IMG/VR virus record: IMGVR_UViG_3300044669_000036 | Coordinates: 1 to 41,185 of that record | Direction: 5' to 3' (one strand) | Origin: a virus | DNA length: 41,185 nt | Part shown: piece by piece, positions 5,996 through 14,596 of the stretch | Position numbering within the stretch: position 1 is the first letter of the stretch | Layout of the letters: every line of letters starts with the position of its first letter | The notes under the pieces: generated by a model | Databases searched by the model: none | Told to the model about the DNA's origin: nothing | Seen by the model: the letters and a program-made list of their open reading frames with translations, nothing else | Translations under genes and position numbers: made by a program

Positions 5996-6675
5996 TAAAG
6001 TTTTACTCCCCATGCTCCTACATCGAACCCGCCGATGTATTCGTTATCCATATCAAACCCAAAAAACTTAGTGCCTTCAGACGGTGTTTCTACTGAAGGC
6101 GTTTCAACATCACCAGCCCATACGCCAGCAGCTTTAACGGTGAGATAGCCCTGTTTGATAGCGGCGATCAGTTCGAGTGACACATCAGAAATATCAGTCT
6201 CGGGGAAAACCCAGACCGAAATCGTCATGTCCTGGTTGTCGACGATCTGCATCTTCAGGCCAGAGCCTGCAGTCGCAGCGTCAAGGATGGGCGGCAGAGA
6301 GTCGTTGCGGCCGTCCCAATTGTTGATAGCGATTTTTGCTTTCAGAATGATGCGGTAGGTGTCATCGCTCAGCGACGTATAGCCTGAATCCGGATCATAC
6401 GGCCCTTGCCAGACGCCCTGGTCATATCCGAGCCCGTCGGTGTCCCAGCTGAAATAAACCCCCGTAATGGGCTGGCTGACTATACGGCTACGTCCGATCC
6501 AGAGCCCGAGGGTATCAAGCTGGACGCCTACCGCCGTATCAATGTCAAACGCGCTAACCAGCCCCCGGGTGGCTGATGTGATGTCAATCAGCGGCCGGGT
6601 GCTCAGGTCGATGTGATCAAAGTATTTCGGCCTGGTGGCGTGGTAGTTGGTGATTAAGTCTGTGTACTTACTCAT
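5995..6675 (-). CDS. DUF2612 baseplate/tail protein
   Basis: The protein has 226 residues. DUF2612 proteins sit at the baseplate end after gpJ and take the place of P2 gpI, probably linking the wedge to the fibre. The N-terminus ([26 protein letters not shown]), the [16 protein letters not shown] stretch (typical of gpI-like proteins) and the central [19 protein letters not shown] support the call. Its start overlaps the gpJ stop (ATGA) and its stop overlaps the fibre start, so the three are translationally coupled. Confidence 0.85.
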   Translation of the reverse strand: MSKYTDLITNYHATRPKYFDHIDLSTRPLIDITSATRGLVSAFDIDTAVGVQLDTLGLWIGRSRIVSQPITGVYFSWDTDGLGYDQGVWQGPYDPDSGYTSLSDDTYRIILKAKIAINNWDGRNDSLPPILDAATAGSGLKMQIVDNQDMTISVWVFPETDISDVSLELIAAIKQGYLTVKAAGVWAGDVETPSVETPSEGTKFFGFDMDNEYIGGFDVGAWGVKL

Positions 6676-7871
6676 GACGTCACCGTTAAGACAATATTTT
6701 CAGGCTTACAGGACGCTGATTCGTTGTAGGCAATATTAATATTCGCCGCCGCTACCGTTCCGGCAGATTTGCCAATCAGCAGCTCCTGAATATCGTAATA
6801 GCGTGCACTGCCACCACTCACCACGCCGAGGTTCGCCGGGGAGTAAATGCGGCTCAGCAGAACAGAATCACCGATCGTCAGCCCATTGATGTAATCCGCG
6901 ACGGCCTGCTGAATCTGCACGCCAATTTGCGACGTGTAGCCCGTAAAGGCTTTCAGTGTGATATGCCCGTAAATCGGAACATCAGTCGAACGCGAAAAAC
7001 TGATCACGTGTGGATTGCCGTAAGTGTCCGGTACCGTGACAGAGGTCGTCCCGTAGGTCGCCGTTCCCTGCCCTTTATTACCCCGGATAGTCTGGGCAAT
7101 GTCGGTCACGTCCCCGCCGTCTACGATGGCTGAGATAGAGTGTGGCGGCAGCCCGTTACTATCGGTCGCGCCAGTATCATTCTCGTAGAGCTTGTGACGT
7201 GTCACGCCAGCAACGTTAGCAATCGCACCGTCAACGCCCTCAAACGGCGTGATAGAGGGTAGCGCGACGCTCTGCCCCTGCCTGATGCGCAGCTCTGCGT
7301 CGGTTTCTGCCGGCGCGCCTACGGTGGCCGCCGCCGGGTTGGTTACCGATGTCCAGCCTCGGGTCGGCGTGTTGATGGTAGTAATTGTCCCCGCCAGCGC
7401 GGCGACCGCGCCGCTGTTTGAGCAGGTGGCAGTGGCCGTCACCGTACCATCAACGCCAATCACTACCGAGGCAGGAAGACGCCAGATCACGTTATTAGTG
7501 TCTTTCACGGTACCGTTCGTGATGGTTGTCCCTGCAGTGCCGGTGAGCAGCAGATCCACGGTGGAGTTCGTCGCCCCTTTGCGCGCGATACCGTTAATTT
7601 TCACGTTACTGGTCAGCGCTGCGCCGTAACCCGTAGCAGGTGAAAAGCAGTTGTAAACAGTAATGGCCGTGTTATTGGCATCGTGAATAGCCAGCGCCAC
7701 CAGCGCTACCATCTGGCCGTCTTTGCTGTCCGGCTCCAGATAAGCGTCACTGCCATAAATCTGCTGGAAATAGCTTGTCAGGGTATCGAGTATCGTCTGG
7801 TAATCAGGCGCACTGATCCCCTCAGCGGTTACCGTTGCCGATAAGCCGAGTGTGTCCAAATTGAGGGCCAT
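6672..7871 (-). CDS. Baseplate protein J (gp47/Mu gp47-like wedge)
   Basis: A baseplate wedge component of 399 residues, the usual length for gpJ. Typical features are the N-terminal LDTLTSYFQQIYGSDAYLEP (ring-forming start), a variable beta-rich middle (APAETDAELRIRQGQSVALP is the characteristic gpJ signature), and a C-terminal part with LTIGDSVLLSRIYSPA. It lies between the gp25-like wedge protein and the DUF2612 protein, as in P2- and Mu-type baseplate operons. It starts 1 base after the upstream stop. Confidence 0.93.
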   Translation of the reverse strand: MALNLDTLGLSATVTAEGISAPDYQTILDTLTSYFQQIYGSDAYLEPDSKDGQMVALVALAIHDANNTAITVYNCFSPATGYGAALTSNVKINGIARKGATNSTVDLLLTGTAGTTITNGTVKDTNNVIWRLPASVVIGVDGTVTATATCSNSGAVAALAGTITTINTPTRGWTSVTNPAAATVGAPAETDAELRIRQGQSVALPSITPFEGVDGAIANVAGVTRHKLYENDTGATDSNGLPPHSISAIVDGGDVTDIAQTIRGNKGQGTATYGTTSVTVPDTYGNPHVISFSRSTDVPIYGHITLKAFTGYTSQIGVQIQQAVADYINGLTIGDSVLLSRIYSPANLGVVSGGSARYYDIQELLIGKSAGTVAAANINIAYNESASCKPENIVLTVTS

Positions 7872-8225
7872 TTATGCCTCGCTGGTTACTGTCGTTGTTC
7901 CGTAGATTGTGTCGATCTCAGCGAAGAACTGGACGCGGCGCGTCGTCGTGTTCACTGTCGTATTGAAAGAGAGAATGGATTTAACGCCCCGCGTTTCGAG
8001 GATGCGCTTACGGATCGCCAGGTTGTAGGTTTCCGGCTTCTGCTTACCGAGTACGGACTGAATCCACGGTGTCCCCTCTGTCGTGTCTAGAAACCACTGC
8101 CCATACCACAATTCGAATCGCGTTTTCACAGCCTGCGCGACGGCCTCCGGTGAGTTAATCAGCCAGGTATCATCGCCGCTGCCAAAAGTGTAATCGCCGT
8201 CGTCGTCCTCACGTCGGTATCGCAT
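7872..8225 (-). CDS. Baseplate wedge protein, gp25/gpW-like
   Basis: A protein of 117 residues, the usual size for phage gp25/gpW-like wedge proteins that connect the sheath to the baseplate. It begins with an acidic segment (REDDDGDYTFGSGDDTWL), then AVAQAVKTRFELWYGQWFLDTTEGTPW, characteristic of DUF2634/gp25-like proteins, and an IRKRILETRGVKSI region. It sits between the spike gene and gpJ and is closely spaced with both. Confidence 0.85.
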   Translation of the reverse strand: MRYRREDDDGDYTFGSGDDTWLINSPEAVAQAVKTRFELWYGQWFLDTTEGTPWIQSVLGKQKPETYNLAIRKRILETRGVKSILSFNTTVNTTTRRVQFFAEIDTIYGTTTVTSEA

Positions 8226-8227
8226 AT

Positions 8228-8881
8228 TTACCCTCCCAGAGGTTTTGTATTGCTGCCGCCGCTTTCAACGCCGCCATGCGTATGCTTATCAACGATTGAT
8301 CCATCCACCAGCTGCAGGCGGCCGTCAGGTAGAATTTTCAGGCCGTTGAGGTTGAAACCTCCCGGCGCGGTACCGGCTATCGCCCCACTTGAAGGATTAA
8401 GGCTCAGTTTGGTTCCGCCATCGTCGCTACGTAACTCAACCGCGCTGGTGCTGATGCCGCTGATTTTCTGCGCCTGCGACTGTGGCCCGACGATACAGAA
8501 CGCATCCGATAAATCATGCACCCGGTCGTCGACAGGCTCCTGTACTCCGCCGTTCTGCCACCAGAAATCGATGCAGCGATCGGCAAAAATCACCAGGCAT
8601 TCATCGCCGGCTTTCACCGGGAAAGTTAACGTGCAGCCGCCGCCGCGCGGAAATAACACTGGCACATCCACTAGCAACGGGTAATTTTTGGTAACGCGGT
8701 TGCCGTCGTTATCAATTTCAACCGAACGGATCGCAGGCTGCACAACCGCCGTCACTGCGCCGGGATCGAATGACTGAACGATGCAAGGCAAAGCGACGCG
8801 GATTTGGTTCTTTGTTGTCTCCCGCTCAGATTTAAATGTTTCGGCAAGATCGCCGCTGCGGGTCTGGTCAGATACTGCCAT
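8228..8881 (-). CDS. Gp138-family membrane-puncturing spike protein
   Basis: This is the central spike that pierces the outer membrane on contraction. The protein has 217 residues from the ATG at 8881, which has GGAG about 8 bases upstream; the longer reading to 8902 is less likely. It has an OB-fold-type N-terminal half (VALPCIVQSFDPGAVTAVVQP, FPVKAGDECLVIFADRCIDFWW) and a beta-helical, glycine-rich C-terminus ending DKHTHGGVESGGSN. The HxH is the iron-binding signature of needle tips. It is the first baseplate gene after a terminator that closes the passenger cassette upstream. Confidence 0.9.
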   Translation of the reverse strand: MAVSDQTRSGDLAETFKSERETTKNQIRVALPCIVQSFDPGAVTAVVQPAIRSVEIDNDGNRVTKNYPLLVDVPVLFPRGGGCTLTFPVKAGDECLVIFADRCIDFWWQNGGVQEPVDDRVHDLSDAFCIVGPQSQAQKISGISTSAVELRSDDGGTKLSLNPSSGAIAGTAPGGFNLNGLKILPDGRLQLVDGSIVDKHTHGGVESGGSNTKPLGG

Positions 8882-8898
8882 TTTGTAGGCTCCAGAAA

Positions 8899-8926
8899 GC
8901 AAAAAACCCGCCGGGTGGCGGGTTTA
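8899..8926 (-). terminator. Rho-independent terminator after the YafO-like gene
   Basis: In the minus-strand transcript the stem AAACCCGCC/GGCGGGTTT with a 4-base loop is followed by six T. The stop codon of the YafO-like gene is part of the stem. It would isolate the passenger cassette from the baseplate genes in a quiet lysogen, whereas Q-modified polymerase could read through. The 9-bp stem is the same as at 30687-30708. Confidence 0.85.
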
Positions 8927-9340
8927 TGAATCGTAGGTTTTCAATTTTTCGAGTTCATCAGGGGGAAGTTCTATGAAGGTTTCCTCAGCTAATTTTATCA
9001 GCCTGGGAAGCATCGAATCAGCTTGTTGATGAGCGTTTGGGCTGATGATTGCCAATATTTGATAGTGTTCATCATCATAAAGATGCTGAGCAAATACCAA
9101 AAAGTTATTACATGTCCGTTCACTTAGAGATGCTTCTGGAGGCCAAGGTTTGTCGCCAGATAGCTTTAAGTGAATTTTCCTGATGTTGGCAGCCATCGCA
9201 TCATAGTTACGTTCAAAACCGCCTAACGAACCAAAACACCAGAACTGGGAACCCTTTGAAATATAATCTGCAAGCATTTGAGCATACTTATGTGCTGCAG
9301 CTAAATGATGCAATTCTCCCGTGATACTGACTTTTGCCAT
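8924..9340 (-). CDS. YafO-like putative mRNA interferase toxin
   Basis: A protein of 138 residues. The middle and C-terminus align with E. coli YafO (132 residues) as I remember it: a phenylalanine/glycine-rich segment (FWCFGSLGGFERNY), then IRKIHLKL, a PWPPEA against YafO's PFPPQL, LVFAQH against LVYCQG, a short acidic tyrosine-containing loop, and LAIISPNAHQQAD against LAILKPEPHKLAR. YafO is a ribosome-dependent RNase. The start lies 1 base after the stop of the preceding gene, as in a toxin-antitoxin pair, and a terminator follows directly. The partner is not a YafN/Phd-type protein. I am fairly confident of the family and unsure of the activity. Confidence 0.65.
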   Translation of the reverse strand: MAKVSITGELHHLAAAHKYAQMLADYISKGSQFWCFGSLGGFERNYDAMAANIRKIHLKLSGDKPWPPEASLSERTCNNFLVFAQHLYDDEHYQILAIISPNAHQQADSMLPRLIKLAEETFIELPPDELEKLKTYDS

Positions 9341-9341
9341 G

Positions 9342-9914
9342 TCACATCCATTTAGGGGCGTCGGCTCCCAGCATCTTATGCGATGTTGAGATCAATTCAA
9401 TAGCCTCTTCACGGGTAACATTATCTGACAAGAGTTCAGCCTGGAAAGGCTGCGATTGCCTAACTTCAGCGGCCAACTGAGTTGCAGTGTTCTCGACAGC
9501 TGTCAACGCACGAACATATTTGCGTTTTAATGGGCGCAACATTTGCAGATGGCCTTGCCACATAGGGGATCTTTCCGCTTCAGAGAACATATCCACTAAA
9601 TGACCTTTGGCATTTCGGCATGCCTTAGCAAGACCTTCGAGATGGGATAAAAACCCTTCCGGAAGCTCATCAACAATGATTCTCCCATTTCGAAAAGCTT
9701 CGAGATGAGACATGCCTTCCTTCGCGGTATTTTCGATTTCTTGAGCGCGTGCAGCAATCGCGGTACAACGACGAAATGCCTCTTCAGCATCTAATCGTTG
9801 TGGCAGTTCACAAGCATTGGAAATCAGAGGCTTGAAAGCACCGTTTACAGCTTCCTGAACCTGATTCATTTGTTGTGTAATTGTTGCCAGCGCAAATGCG
9901 TAGCTAATCGCCAT
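9342..9914 (-). CDS. Hypothetical helical protein, possible antitoxin partner of the YafO-like protein
   Basis: A protein of 190 residues from the ATG at 9914 (AGAGGG 7 bases upstream); the TTG at 9920 is a poorer start. I do not recognise the family. It looks almost wholly helical, with no signal peptide and no obvious HTH. The end (TREEAIELISTSHKMLGADA) is amphipathic and could be the part that binds a toxin. It ends 1 base before the YafO-like gene and has its own upstream promoter region with a palindrome overlapping the presumed start of transcription. The context suggests an antitoxin or a cognate regulator, but nothing in its sequence proves this. G+C is lower than in the tail genes. 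Confidence 0.6.
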   Translation of the reverse strand: MAISYAFALATITQQMNQVQEAVNGAFKPLISNACELPQRLDAEEAFRRCTAIAARAQEIENTAKEGMSHLEAFRNGRIIVDELPEGFLSHLEGLAKACRNAKGHLVDMFSEAERSPMWQGHLQMLRPLKRKYVRALTAVENTATQLAAEVRQSQPFQAELLSDNVTREEAIELISTSHKMLGADAPKWM

Positions 9915-9927
9915 ACCCAATCCCTCT

Positions 9928-9948
9928 GTCGTTTTAAACGACTATACA
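9928..9948 (-). promoter_or_regulatory. Promoter -10 and palindromic operator of the YafO-like cassette
   Basis: GTCGTTTTAAACGAC (9928-9942) is a perfect inverted repeat with 7-bp arms around one central base. On the minus strand it follows a -10-like TATAGT and lies 14 bases before the ATG of the cassette's first gene, where it would block transcription if bound. No strong -35 is visible. The position and symmetry suit autoregulation of a toxin-antitoxin operon; this is inferred. Confidence 0.55.
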
Positions 9949-10082
9949 CCACTTATTCAAAGTTAGCTGAGCGCTAAAAGTTCGCAAAGTTTAGTGATCA
10001 TGCAACCACCTAGCAAGCGATAAAAAATCATTATTTAGTGAATGTGAACAAACTCAACACTATGCGGAAATGTAACTTTTGG

Positions 10083-10424
10083 TTAACCATCAACCTTTTT
10101 ACACGGGAAAGATCCGATGATTCTCGGCGCATCCATACTGTTCTGCAGCAGTTGGACGTTCAGGAAACGCTTTTCGGTACCAGGGCGACGAATGTATTCA
10201 AAGCCGTAGTTGTTGCCGTCTTTGGCAGGCATTAGCCCCATATCAATCTTAATGCCATCAGCGCCAAGATTTGTAATTTTCTGAGATGTGACGCGTTCAC
10301 CGTTAATCATGTCCATTTCACCCAACCTTGCTGTGATGGTGTAAGGTCCACAATAAGCGGTGTAACCGCTTGCTGATGCCCCAAATGACATAAAGGCAAC
10401 AATTAAAATGGCTAAGGCTTTCAC
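10083..10424 (-). CDS. Small secreted protein in the tail operon
   Basis: A protein of 113 residues with a classical signal peptide: MKALAILIVAFMSFGASA, likely cut after Ala18, leaving about 95 periplasmic residues with two cysteines (near 25 and 108) that could form a disulphide. The start is GTG at 10424, with GGGGG upstream; it follows the hub gene stop by 2 bases. I do not recognise the family. A secreted protein among baseplate genes is out of place for virion structure and suggests a passenger (lysogenic conversion, superinfection exclusion or periplasmic inhibitor), or a late factor acting at the envelope. Confidence 0.75.
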   Translation of the reverse strand: MKALAILIVAFMSFGASASGYTAYCGPYTITARLGEMDMINGERVTSQKITNLGADGIKIDMGLMPAKDGNNYGFEYIRRPGTEKRFLNVQLLQNSMDAPRIIGSFPCKKVDG

Positions 10425-10426
10425 AT

Positions 10427-11488
10427 TTACCCCCGGTTAAGCGAGTCCTGAGTGCGGAGATCCGCCGCGCCACGCGCTTCGCACATCATATCCATGTACC
10501 ACGCCTGGCCCCTTGTGTCGCCAGTGTACATAATCCCGCGCACAATATAAACGCCATCCGTTGCGATGCTGGCAGGCTGCGCGGTGGTACCGCTGAGCGT
10601 GATATTTCCGTCCGTGTTCTGGTCGGTGATCTGCCCGCCGGCCATCGCGATATCGTTGTTTGACAGCGCGGTGCGGAATACCGAAGCCTGATCCAGCTGA
10701 ATGAGCCCGTTAACCCGGATGTTCGGGTTAATCAGCGCGCGGACGTTTACGCCGTTGCCGATAGTCTGCTGAGGCATACCGATAAGCCCGGTGGCGCTGT
10801 TGAGCACAATCGCGTCGTGAACATATTCGTTATTCGCCACCATCTGGCGCTGACCATCCACGAACTGCCATGTTGCGCCACATTGTCCGGCCACGTTATC
10901 CATAAGATGCCGTGTCATGCCGAACAGCACCCGGCCCCGGGGGAAGACGGTAGCAGGCATTTCAGGCGACAGGCCTTCGGTCGCGCCTTTGGCCTCGAAG
11001 TCTTTCATCAGCGCGCGGTTCACGTCTGCGACCGTATAACCGGCTGCGAGGGTCTGCGAGGTTATGCTGGTGGCAAAAGCCAGATCCGTATCGGCTGCCT
11101 GAATCAGGACGTAGGAATCAATGGGGCTGTCTTTTCCTGTGACCGAGTAGCGAATTTCGCCGCTGAAAATAAGCCCGTAGTTGCGGCCGTCACTCTGACC
11201 CACGTCCGCCGCGTCGACTTCCCGCACGGTCCCGACGTCGCTGGCCGATACCTCCGGAGCGATACCGTCGTAACCGGCAATCAGCCGCACTTTCGAAAAC
11301 TCCTGCCCGGTGATGCGGTTCACCGTATCTGCCGAGAGGTTGTAGATTTTGAATGTTCCCACCCGTGACGCACTGCTGATGTTGAACCAGTCGATCGTAA
11401 AGGTCACTTTAAAATCGCTGAGCTCGATACCCTGCCCGTCCTCGTCCACGAGCTGCAGCTCGAAATGTCTCATCCAGTTCTGTGACAT
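10427..11488 (-). CDS. Baseplate hub protein (gp27/gpD-like)
   Basis: A protein of 353 residues. The N-terminus (WMRHFELQLVDEDGQGIELS, then FKVTFTIDWFNISSASRVGTFKIYNLS) is typical of the hub proteins of DUF3383/DUF3277-type myoviruses, which form the central ring carrying the spike. A beta-rich middle contains a TVADVNRALMKDF segment, followed by a gp27-like TWQFVDGQRQMVA. It is preceded by the small plug protein and, after the passenger genes, followed by the Gp138 spike, as expected for this baseplate. Confidence 0.8.
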   Translation of the reverse strand: MSQNWMRHFELQLVDEDGQGIELSDFKVTFTIDWFNISSASRVGTFKIYNLSADTVNRITGQEFSKVRLIAGYDGIAPEVSASDVGTVREVDAADVGQSDGRNYGLIFSGEIRYSVTGKDSPIDSYVLIQAADTDLAFATSITSQTLAAGYTVADVNRALMKDFEAKGATEGLSPEMPATVFPRGRVLFGMTRHLMDNVAGQCGATWQFVDGQRQMVANNEYVHDAIVLNSATGLIGMPQQTIGNGVNVRALINPNIRVNGLIQLDQASVFRTALSNNDIAMAGGQITDQNTDGNITLSGTTAQPASIATDGVYIVRGIMYTGDTRGQAWYMDMMCEARGAADLRTQDSLNRG

Positions 11489-11490
11489 GC

Positions 11491-11793
11491 TTACTCCGTT
11501 GATACCAGTAAATGACTGCGGCCGCCCAGGTCGGTTTTCGTCGGATAATCCTGTGTGCTGTCGTCACAGACCACCACCAGCTTAAAGCCGAGCCCCATAT
11601 AGCCGTACTGCGCCAGCAGGTCAGCCCCCGTTACGAGAGGAATACCGGAGATTACCGGCTCCCCTCTGTCGTTCTGCAGGTCCAAAATCCAGTACAGATC
11701 GCGCCAGGTGATGCTAATCCGCCAGGTGGTACCTGCCAGGATGATGCTGAATTGCTGGTTATCCGCTGTCAGCGGGATTTCCTGAATTGCCAT
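11491..11793 (-). CDS. Baseplate plug protein (Pam3 gp18-like)
   Basis: A small all-beta protein of 100 residues (IPLTADNQQFSIILAGTTWR, then LYWILDLQNDRGEPVISGIPLVTG) typical of the plug proteins between Dit-like and hub proteins in this class of simple contractile baseplates; cyanophage Pam3 gp18 is the structural reference. The start overlaps the stop of the Dit-like gene (TAATG). The family is recalled from sequence pattern and gene order. Confidence 0.75.
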   Translation of the reverse strand: MAIQEIPLTADNQQFSIILAGTTWRISITWRDLYWILDLQNDRGEPVISGIPLVTGADLLAQYGYMGLGFKLVVVCDDSTQDYPTKTDLGGRSHLLVSTE

Positions 11794-12380
11794 TAGCCGA
11801 GCCCCAGTAATGACGCCGCGTTACCCGTGATGCTTTTCAGCAGCGAGGTATTTGGCGGCTTTGTGGTTTTGTTGCCGGTATTCAGTACCGCCGACGTGCT
11901 GGCCCCGTCCTTCATGTTGGTTTTATCCGCGACGGTGATCTGCTGCGTCTGCGAGATAAGAACCTCCCTCAGGGTGAGGACGGCAGACAGGACGTTTTCG
12001 GTTGTCTTGTCTGTCGTCACTTCCAGCGCGCGGATTAGCATGTTGCTGTACAGCCGTTTGCCGGTTACCACATCGAAAGGGATACGGCTCGCCTGCAGGT
12101 TGAGTATCTCCTGATACGTCTGCTGGGGGCTCAGACCGAGCAGGCTGGTGGCCGTCAGATTACTGGCAAAATCCAGCAGCGATCCGCCGCCAGCGAAACC
12201 GACCTCCATCACCACTTCAGACGGTTTCTTGTAAGCATGGTCAGCGATGGCGGCCCCAACCTCGACAGGGTGCTCGGTTATCTCCAGCGTGTCGGTGTGC
12301 TTCTCAGAAACAACCACGCTGGGGACTATCATCCCTATTTTTCGGGTCTGCTGTTGAAATAGAGTTGAGAGAATATCCAT
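11793..12380 (-). CDS. Dit-like baseplate protein
   Basis: A protein of 195 residues. The N-terminal half contains the pattern LEITEHPVEVGAAIADHAYKKP, found in Dit-like proteins (T4 gp48/53-like position) that contact the tape measure and tail tube end, and a region QTYQEILNLQASRIPFDVVTG that also occurs widely in this family. The C-terminus is low-complexity (TGNKTTKPPNTS). Its start overlaps the stop of the tape-measure gene (TAATG), so translation is coupled. Confidence 0.8.
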   Translation of the reverse strand: MDILSTLFQQQTRKIGMIVPSVVVSEKHTDTLEITEHPVEVGAAIADHAYKKPSEVVMEVGFAGGGSLLDFASNLTATSLLGLSPQQTYQEILNLQASRIPFDVVTGKRLYSNMLIRALEVTTDKTTENVLSAVLTLREVLISQTQQITVADKTNMKDGASTSAVLNTGNKTTKPPNTSLLKSITGNAASLLGLG

Positions 12381-14596
12381 TAGCCCACCTTCGCTTGATT
12401 GCCGCGCATAACCTGGGCGTTTGCCGACTGCTGCCGGCGCTCGACCTCGGTACCAACAGAACGCGGATCACCACCACCGTAAATGTGATAGGTGTTCTGC
12501 TGCTGTACCTGCGTTCCCTTCCCGGGCATGTTACTCAACACCTTAGGAATGTAGTTGCGGGTTTCCTGCGGCATCAGGGCCATTCCGTGCTTCTGCACGT
12601 TCCCGATCCCCCAGTTGTATGAGGCCAGCGCCTTGCTCAGGTCACCGCCATTCGCCTTCAACAATTGTGAGAGATATTTAGCGGCTGCCTGCGCGGCCTT
12701 TTCAGGGTTGAATACGTCGTTCCCGCGCAGGCCCATATCACGCGCGGTGCCGTCCATAAACTGAAACAGCCCTTTAGCGCCTGCACCTGAAACAGCGAAC
12801 TGATTTCCGCCTGATTCCGTGATGGCCACACTGCGCAGCAAACCTTCCGGAAGCCGGTAGAGCTGTTCCAGACTGGTGAGCATCGGTTGCATCCATCCCA
12901 GCAACTCAGAGCCTGCTTTTGATGGCTGCGGCTGCTTTACGCCTGCAAGAGGTAAGCCACTCGCATCTGTGGGGGTGAATGCTGCCGCCTCTGCAGTCGG
13001 GAACATTCCATCAGTAATTTGCTTAATACCCTCTGCAATTTTGCCTAGCACTCCGGTACTACGGCCGTGATATTCAGCATCCTCTTTCCGTGATTTTTCC
13101 TGCGTGCCGTTCAGCTCATCAATCTGGGGGTCGCGCTGGTCGTCATGAATCCCGCGCCCCTCTCCAGCCTCGCTACCAAACAGCCAACCTTTGACGGTTT
13201 TACCGACATTGCGCGGATCAAATCCCAGCTTGTCGTTCAACCACTCCGCCGTCTGGTTAGCGCTGTCCGTCACTTCTGGCATTGCAGACGGTTTATCACT
13301 CCCCTGATTCAGTAGCTGCCTGCCAACACTGGCCGCATCGGCCCAGCGACCGTCTTTAATGGCGTTCAGCAGGTCGGCGATCATATTCAGCATCCTGCTG
13401 AACTCGCCCATCTGGTCGATGAAGTTGCTGAAATCCCACTTCAGGGACCATGATTTAGGGTCAATATTGAGCAGCTTCGCCAGCGCTTTCGCCAGATCGT
13501 TAACGGTCCCCAGCAGGTCATGGACCATTTTTAGCGCGGCGTCGACTTCCGGTTTCCACTTGCCCCAGTCAATCAGGCTCTGGCCGCCTTCCTTCCAGGT
13601 TTTATAATCCTCCCACAGGAGGGCAATCCCTGCCGCCAGCGCGGTAATGAGGCCGATAGGTGACATCCAGAACGTGCTGTTCAGAATGCGCAGCGCAATC
13701 GTCAGCGCGCCAAACAGCGAGATCAGTTCCCGCGTTTGCTTGTCGAGTGATTTCCACCAGGTAATAAGGTCTGATGTCCCCTCAATAAGCCTGAAGAACA
13801 GCCGCCCGATAATGTCCCCGAGCGCCAGAATGCCTTTTATGGCTTTCGTCAGGGTCTGCTCAATACGCGGGAAGTTATCCAGGATATGACGGCGCAGCGT
13901 GTCCAGCGAACCCGCCAGGCCACCAGCAAGATTAGAGCCGATTTTGTCACGGGCCATGCCTGCCATCGCGCCGAACTCGCGCAGGGAGGTCATGAATTTG
14001 TTGGAGCTTCTGGCAGCCTCGTCAGCATTGAAGCCGATAGCCTTCGCCATCGCGCTGTACTGCCCGGAGAAACCACCTACACCCCGGCGCATCGCCATGA
14101 GGGTATTTTCGTCAATGCCCAGCATCTGCGCATACTGGTTAGCCCGGTAATACGGCATGCTGCTGAGCTTCTGGCCGACACCCGTAAAGATAGCGGCCAT
14201 GTCGCGCATGTTACCGCTGGCGTCACGGGTCTGTACGCCTAGGCGATTCAGGAAGCCTTCCGCGCCGGGATTGTTACGAACAAACCGGGAGAGGCTTTCC
14301 AGAGAGGAGCGCGCCGCGTCCACGCTGCCGCCCACCTGCGAAACCGCATAGCCAATAGACTGAATCCCCTGAACCGTCGCGCCGGTGCGCTGTGACGCCC
14401 AGTAGAGGTTATCGAGCCCGGAGGCGATCTTAGCCGTAAAGGCCACTACGGTAAGCGCGGCACCTTCGACGGCCAGCCCCATTTTGATGGCATTTGCGGT
14501 CGTGCCGGCGAGGACTGAATCGAACTTTTCCGCGCCTGCTTCGTCGATATCAAAACCGAGCGAGACGAGGAAATCTTTAATAGTCTCAGCGTTCAT
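12380..14596 (-). CDS. Tape measure protein with C-terminal lytic transglycosylase
   Basis: A protein of 738 residues. It sets tail length and is ejected with the DNA. The long helical N-terminal and central parts have hydrophobic stretches (for example LISLFGALTIALRI and IGLITALAAGIALL near residues 290-325). The last 170 residues contain a soluble lytic transglycosylase domain: RSVAITESGGN with the catalytic glutamate, AKGLFQFMDGTA and ALASYNWGIGNV. The enzyme would open peptidoglycan at entry. The start overlaps the end of the frameshifted chaperone frame. Confidence 0.92.
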   Translation of the reverse strand: MNAETIKDFLVSLGFDIDEAGAEKFDSVLAGTTANAIKMGLAVEGAALTVVAFTAKIASGLDNLYWASQRTGATVQGIQSIGYAVSQVGGSVDAARSSLESLSRFVRNNPGAEGFLNRLGVQTRDASGNMRDMAAIFTGVGQKLSSMPYYRANQYAQMLGIDENTLMAMRRGVGGFSGQYSAMAKAIGFNADEAARSSNKFMTSLREFGAMAGMARDKIGSNLAGGLAGSLDTLRRHILDNFPRIEQTLTKAIKGILALGDIIGRLFFRLIEGTSDLITWWKSLDKQTRELISLFGALTIALRILNSTFWMSPIGLITALAAGIALLWEDYKTWKEGGQSLIDWGKWKPEVDAALKMVHDLLGTVNDLAKALAKLLNIDPKSWSLKWDFSNFIDQMGEFSRMLNMIADLLNAIKDGRWADAASVGRQLLNQGSDKPSAMPEVTDSANQTAEWLNDKLGFDPRNVGKTVKGWLFGSEAGEGRGIHDDQRDPQIDELNGTQEKSRKEDAEYHGRSTGVLGKIAEGIKQITDGMFPTAEAAAFTPTDASGLPLAGVKQPQPSKAGSELLGWMQPMLTSLEQLYRLPEGLLRSVAITESGGNQFAVSGAGAKGLFQFMDGTARDMGLRGNDVFNPEKAAQAAAKYLSQLLKANGGDLSKALASYNWGIGNVQKHGMALMPQETRNYIPKVLSNMPGKGTQVQQQNTYHIYGGGDPRSVGTEVERRQQSANAQVMRGNQAKVG

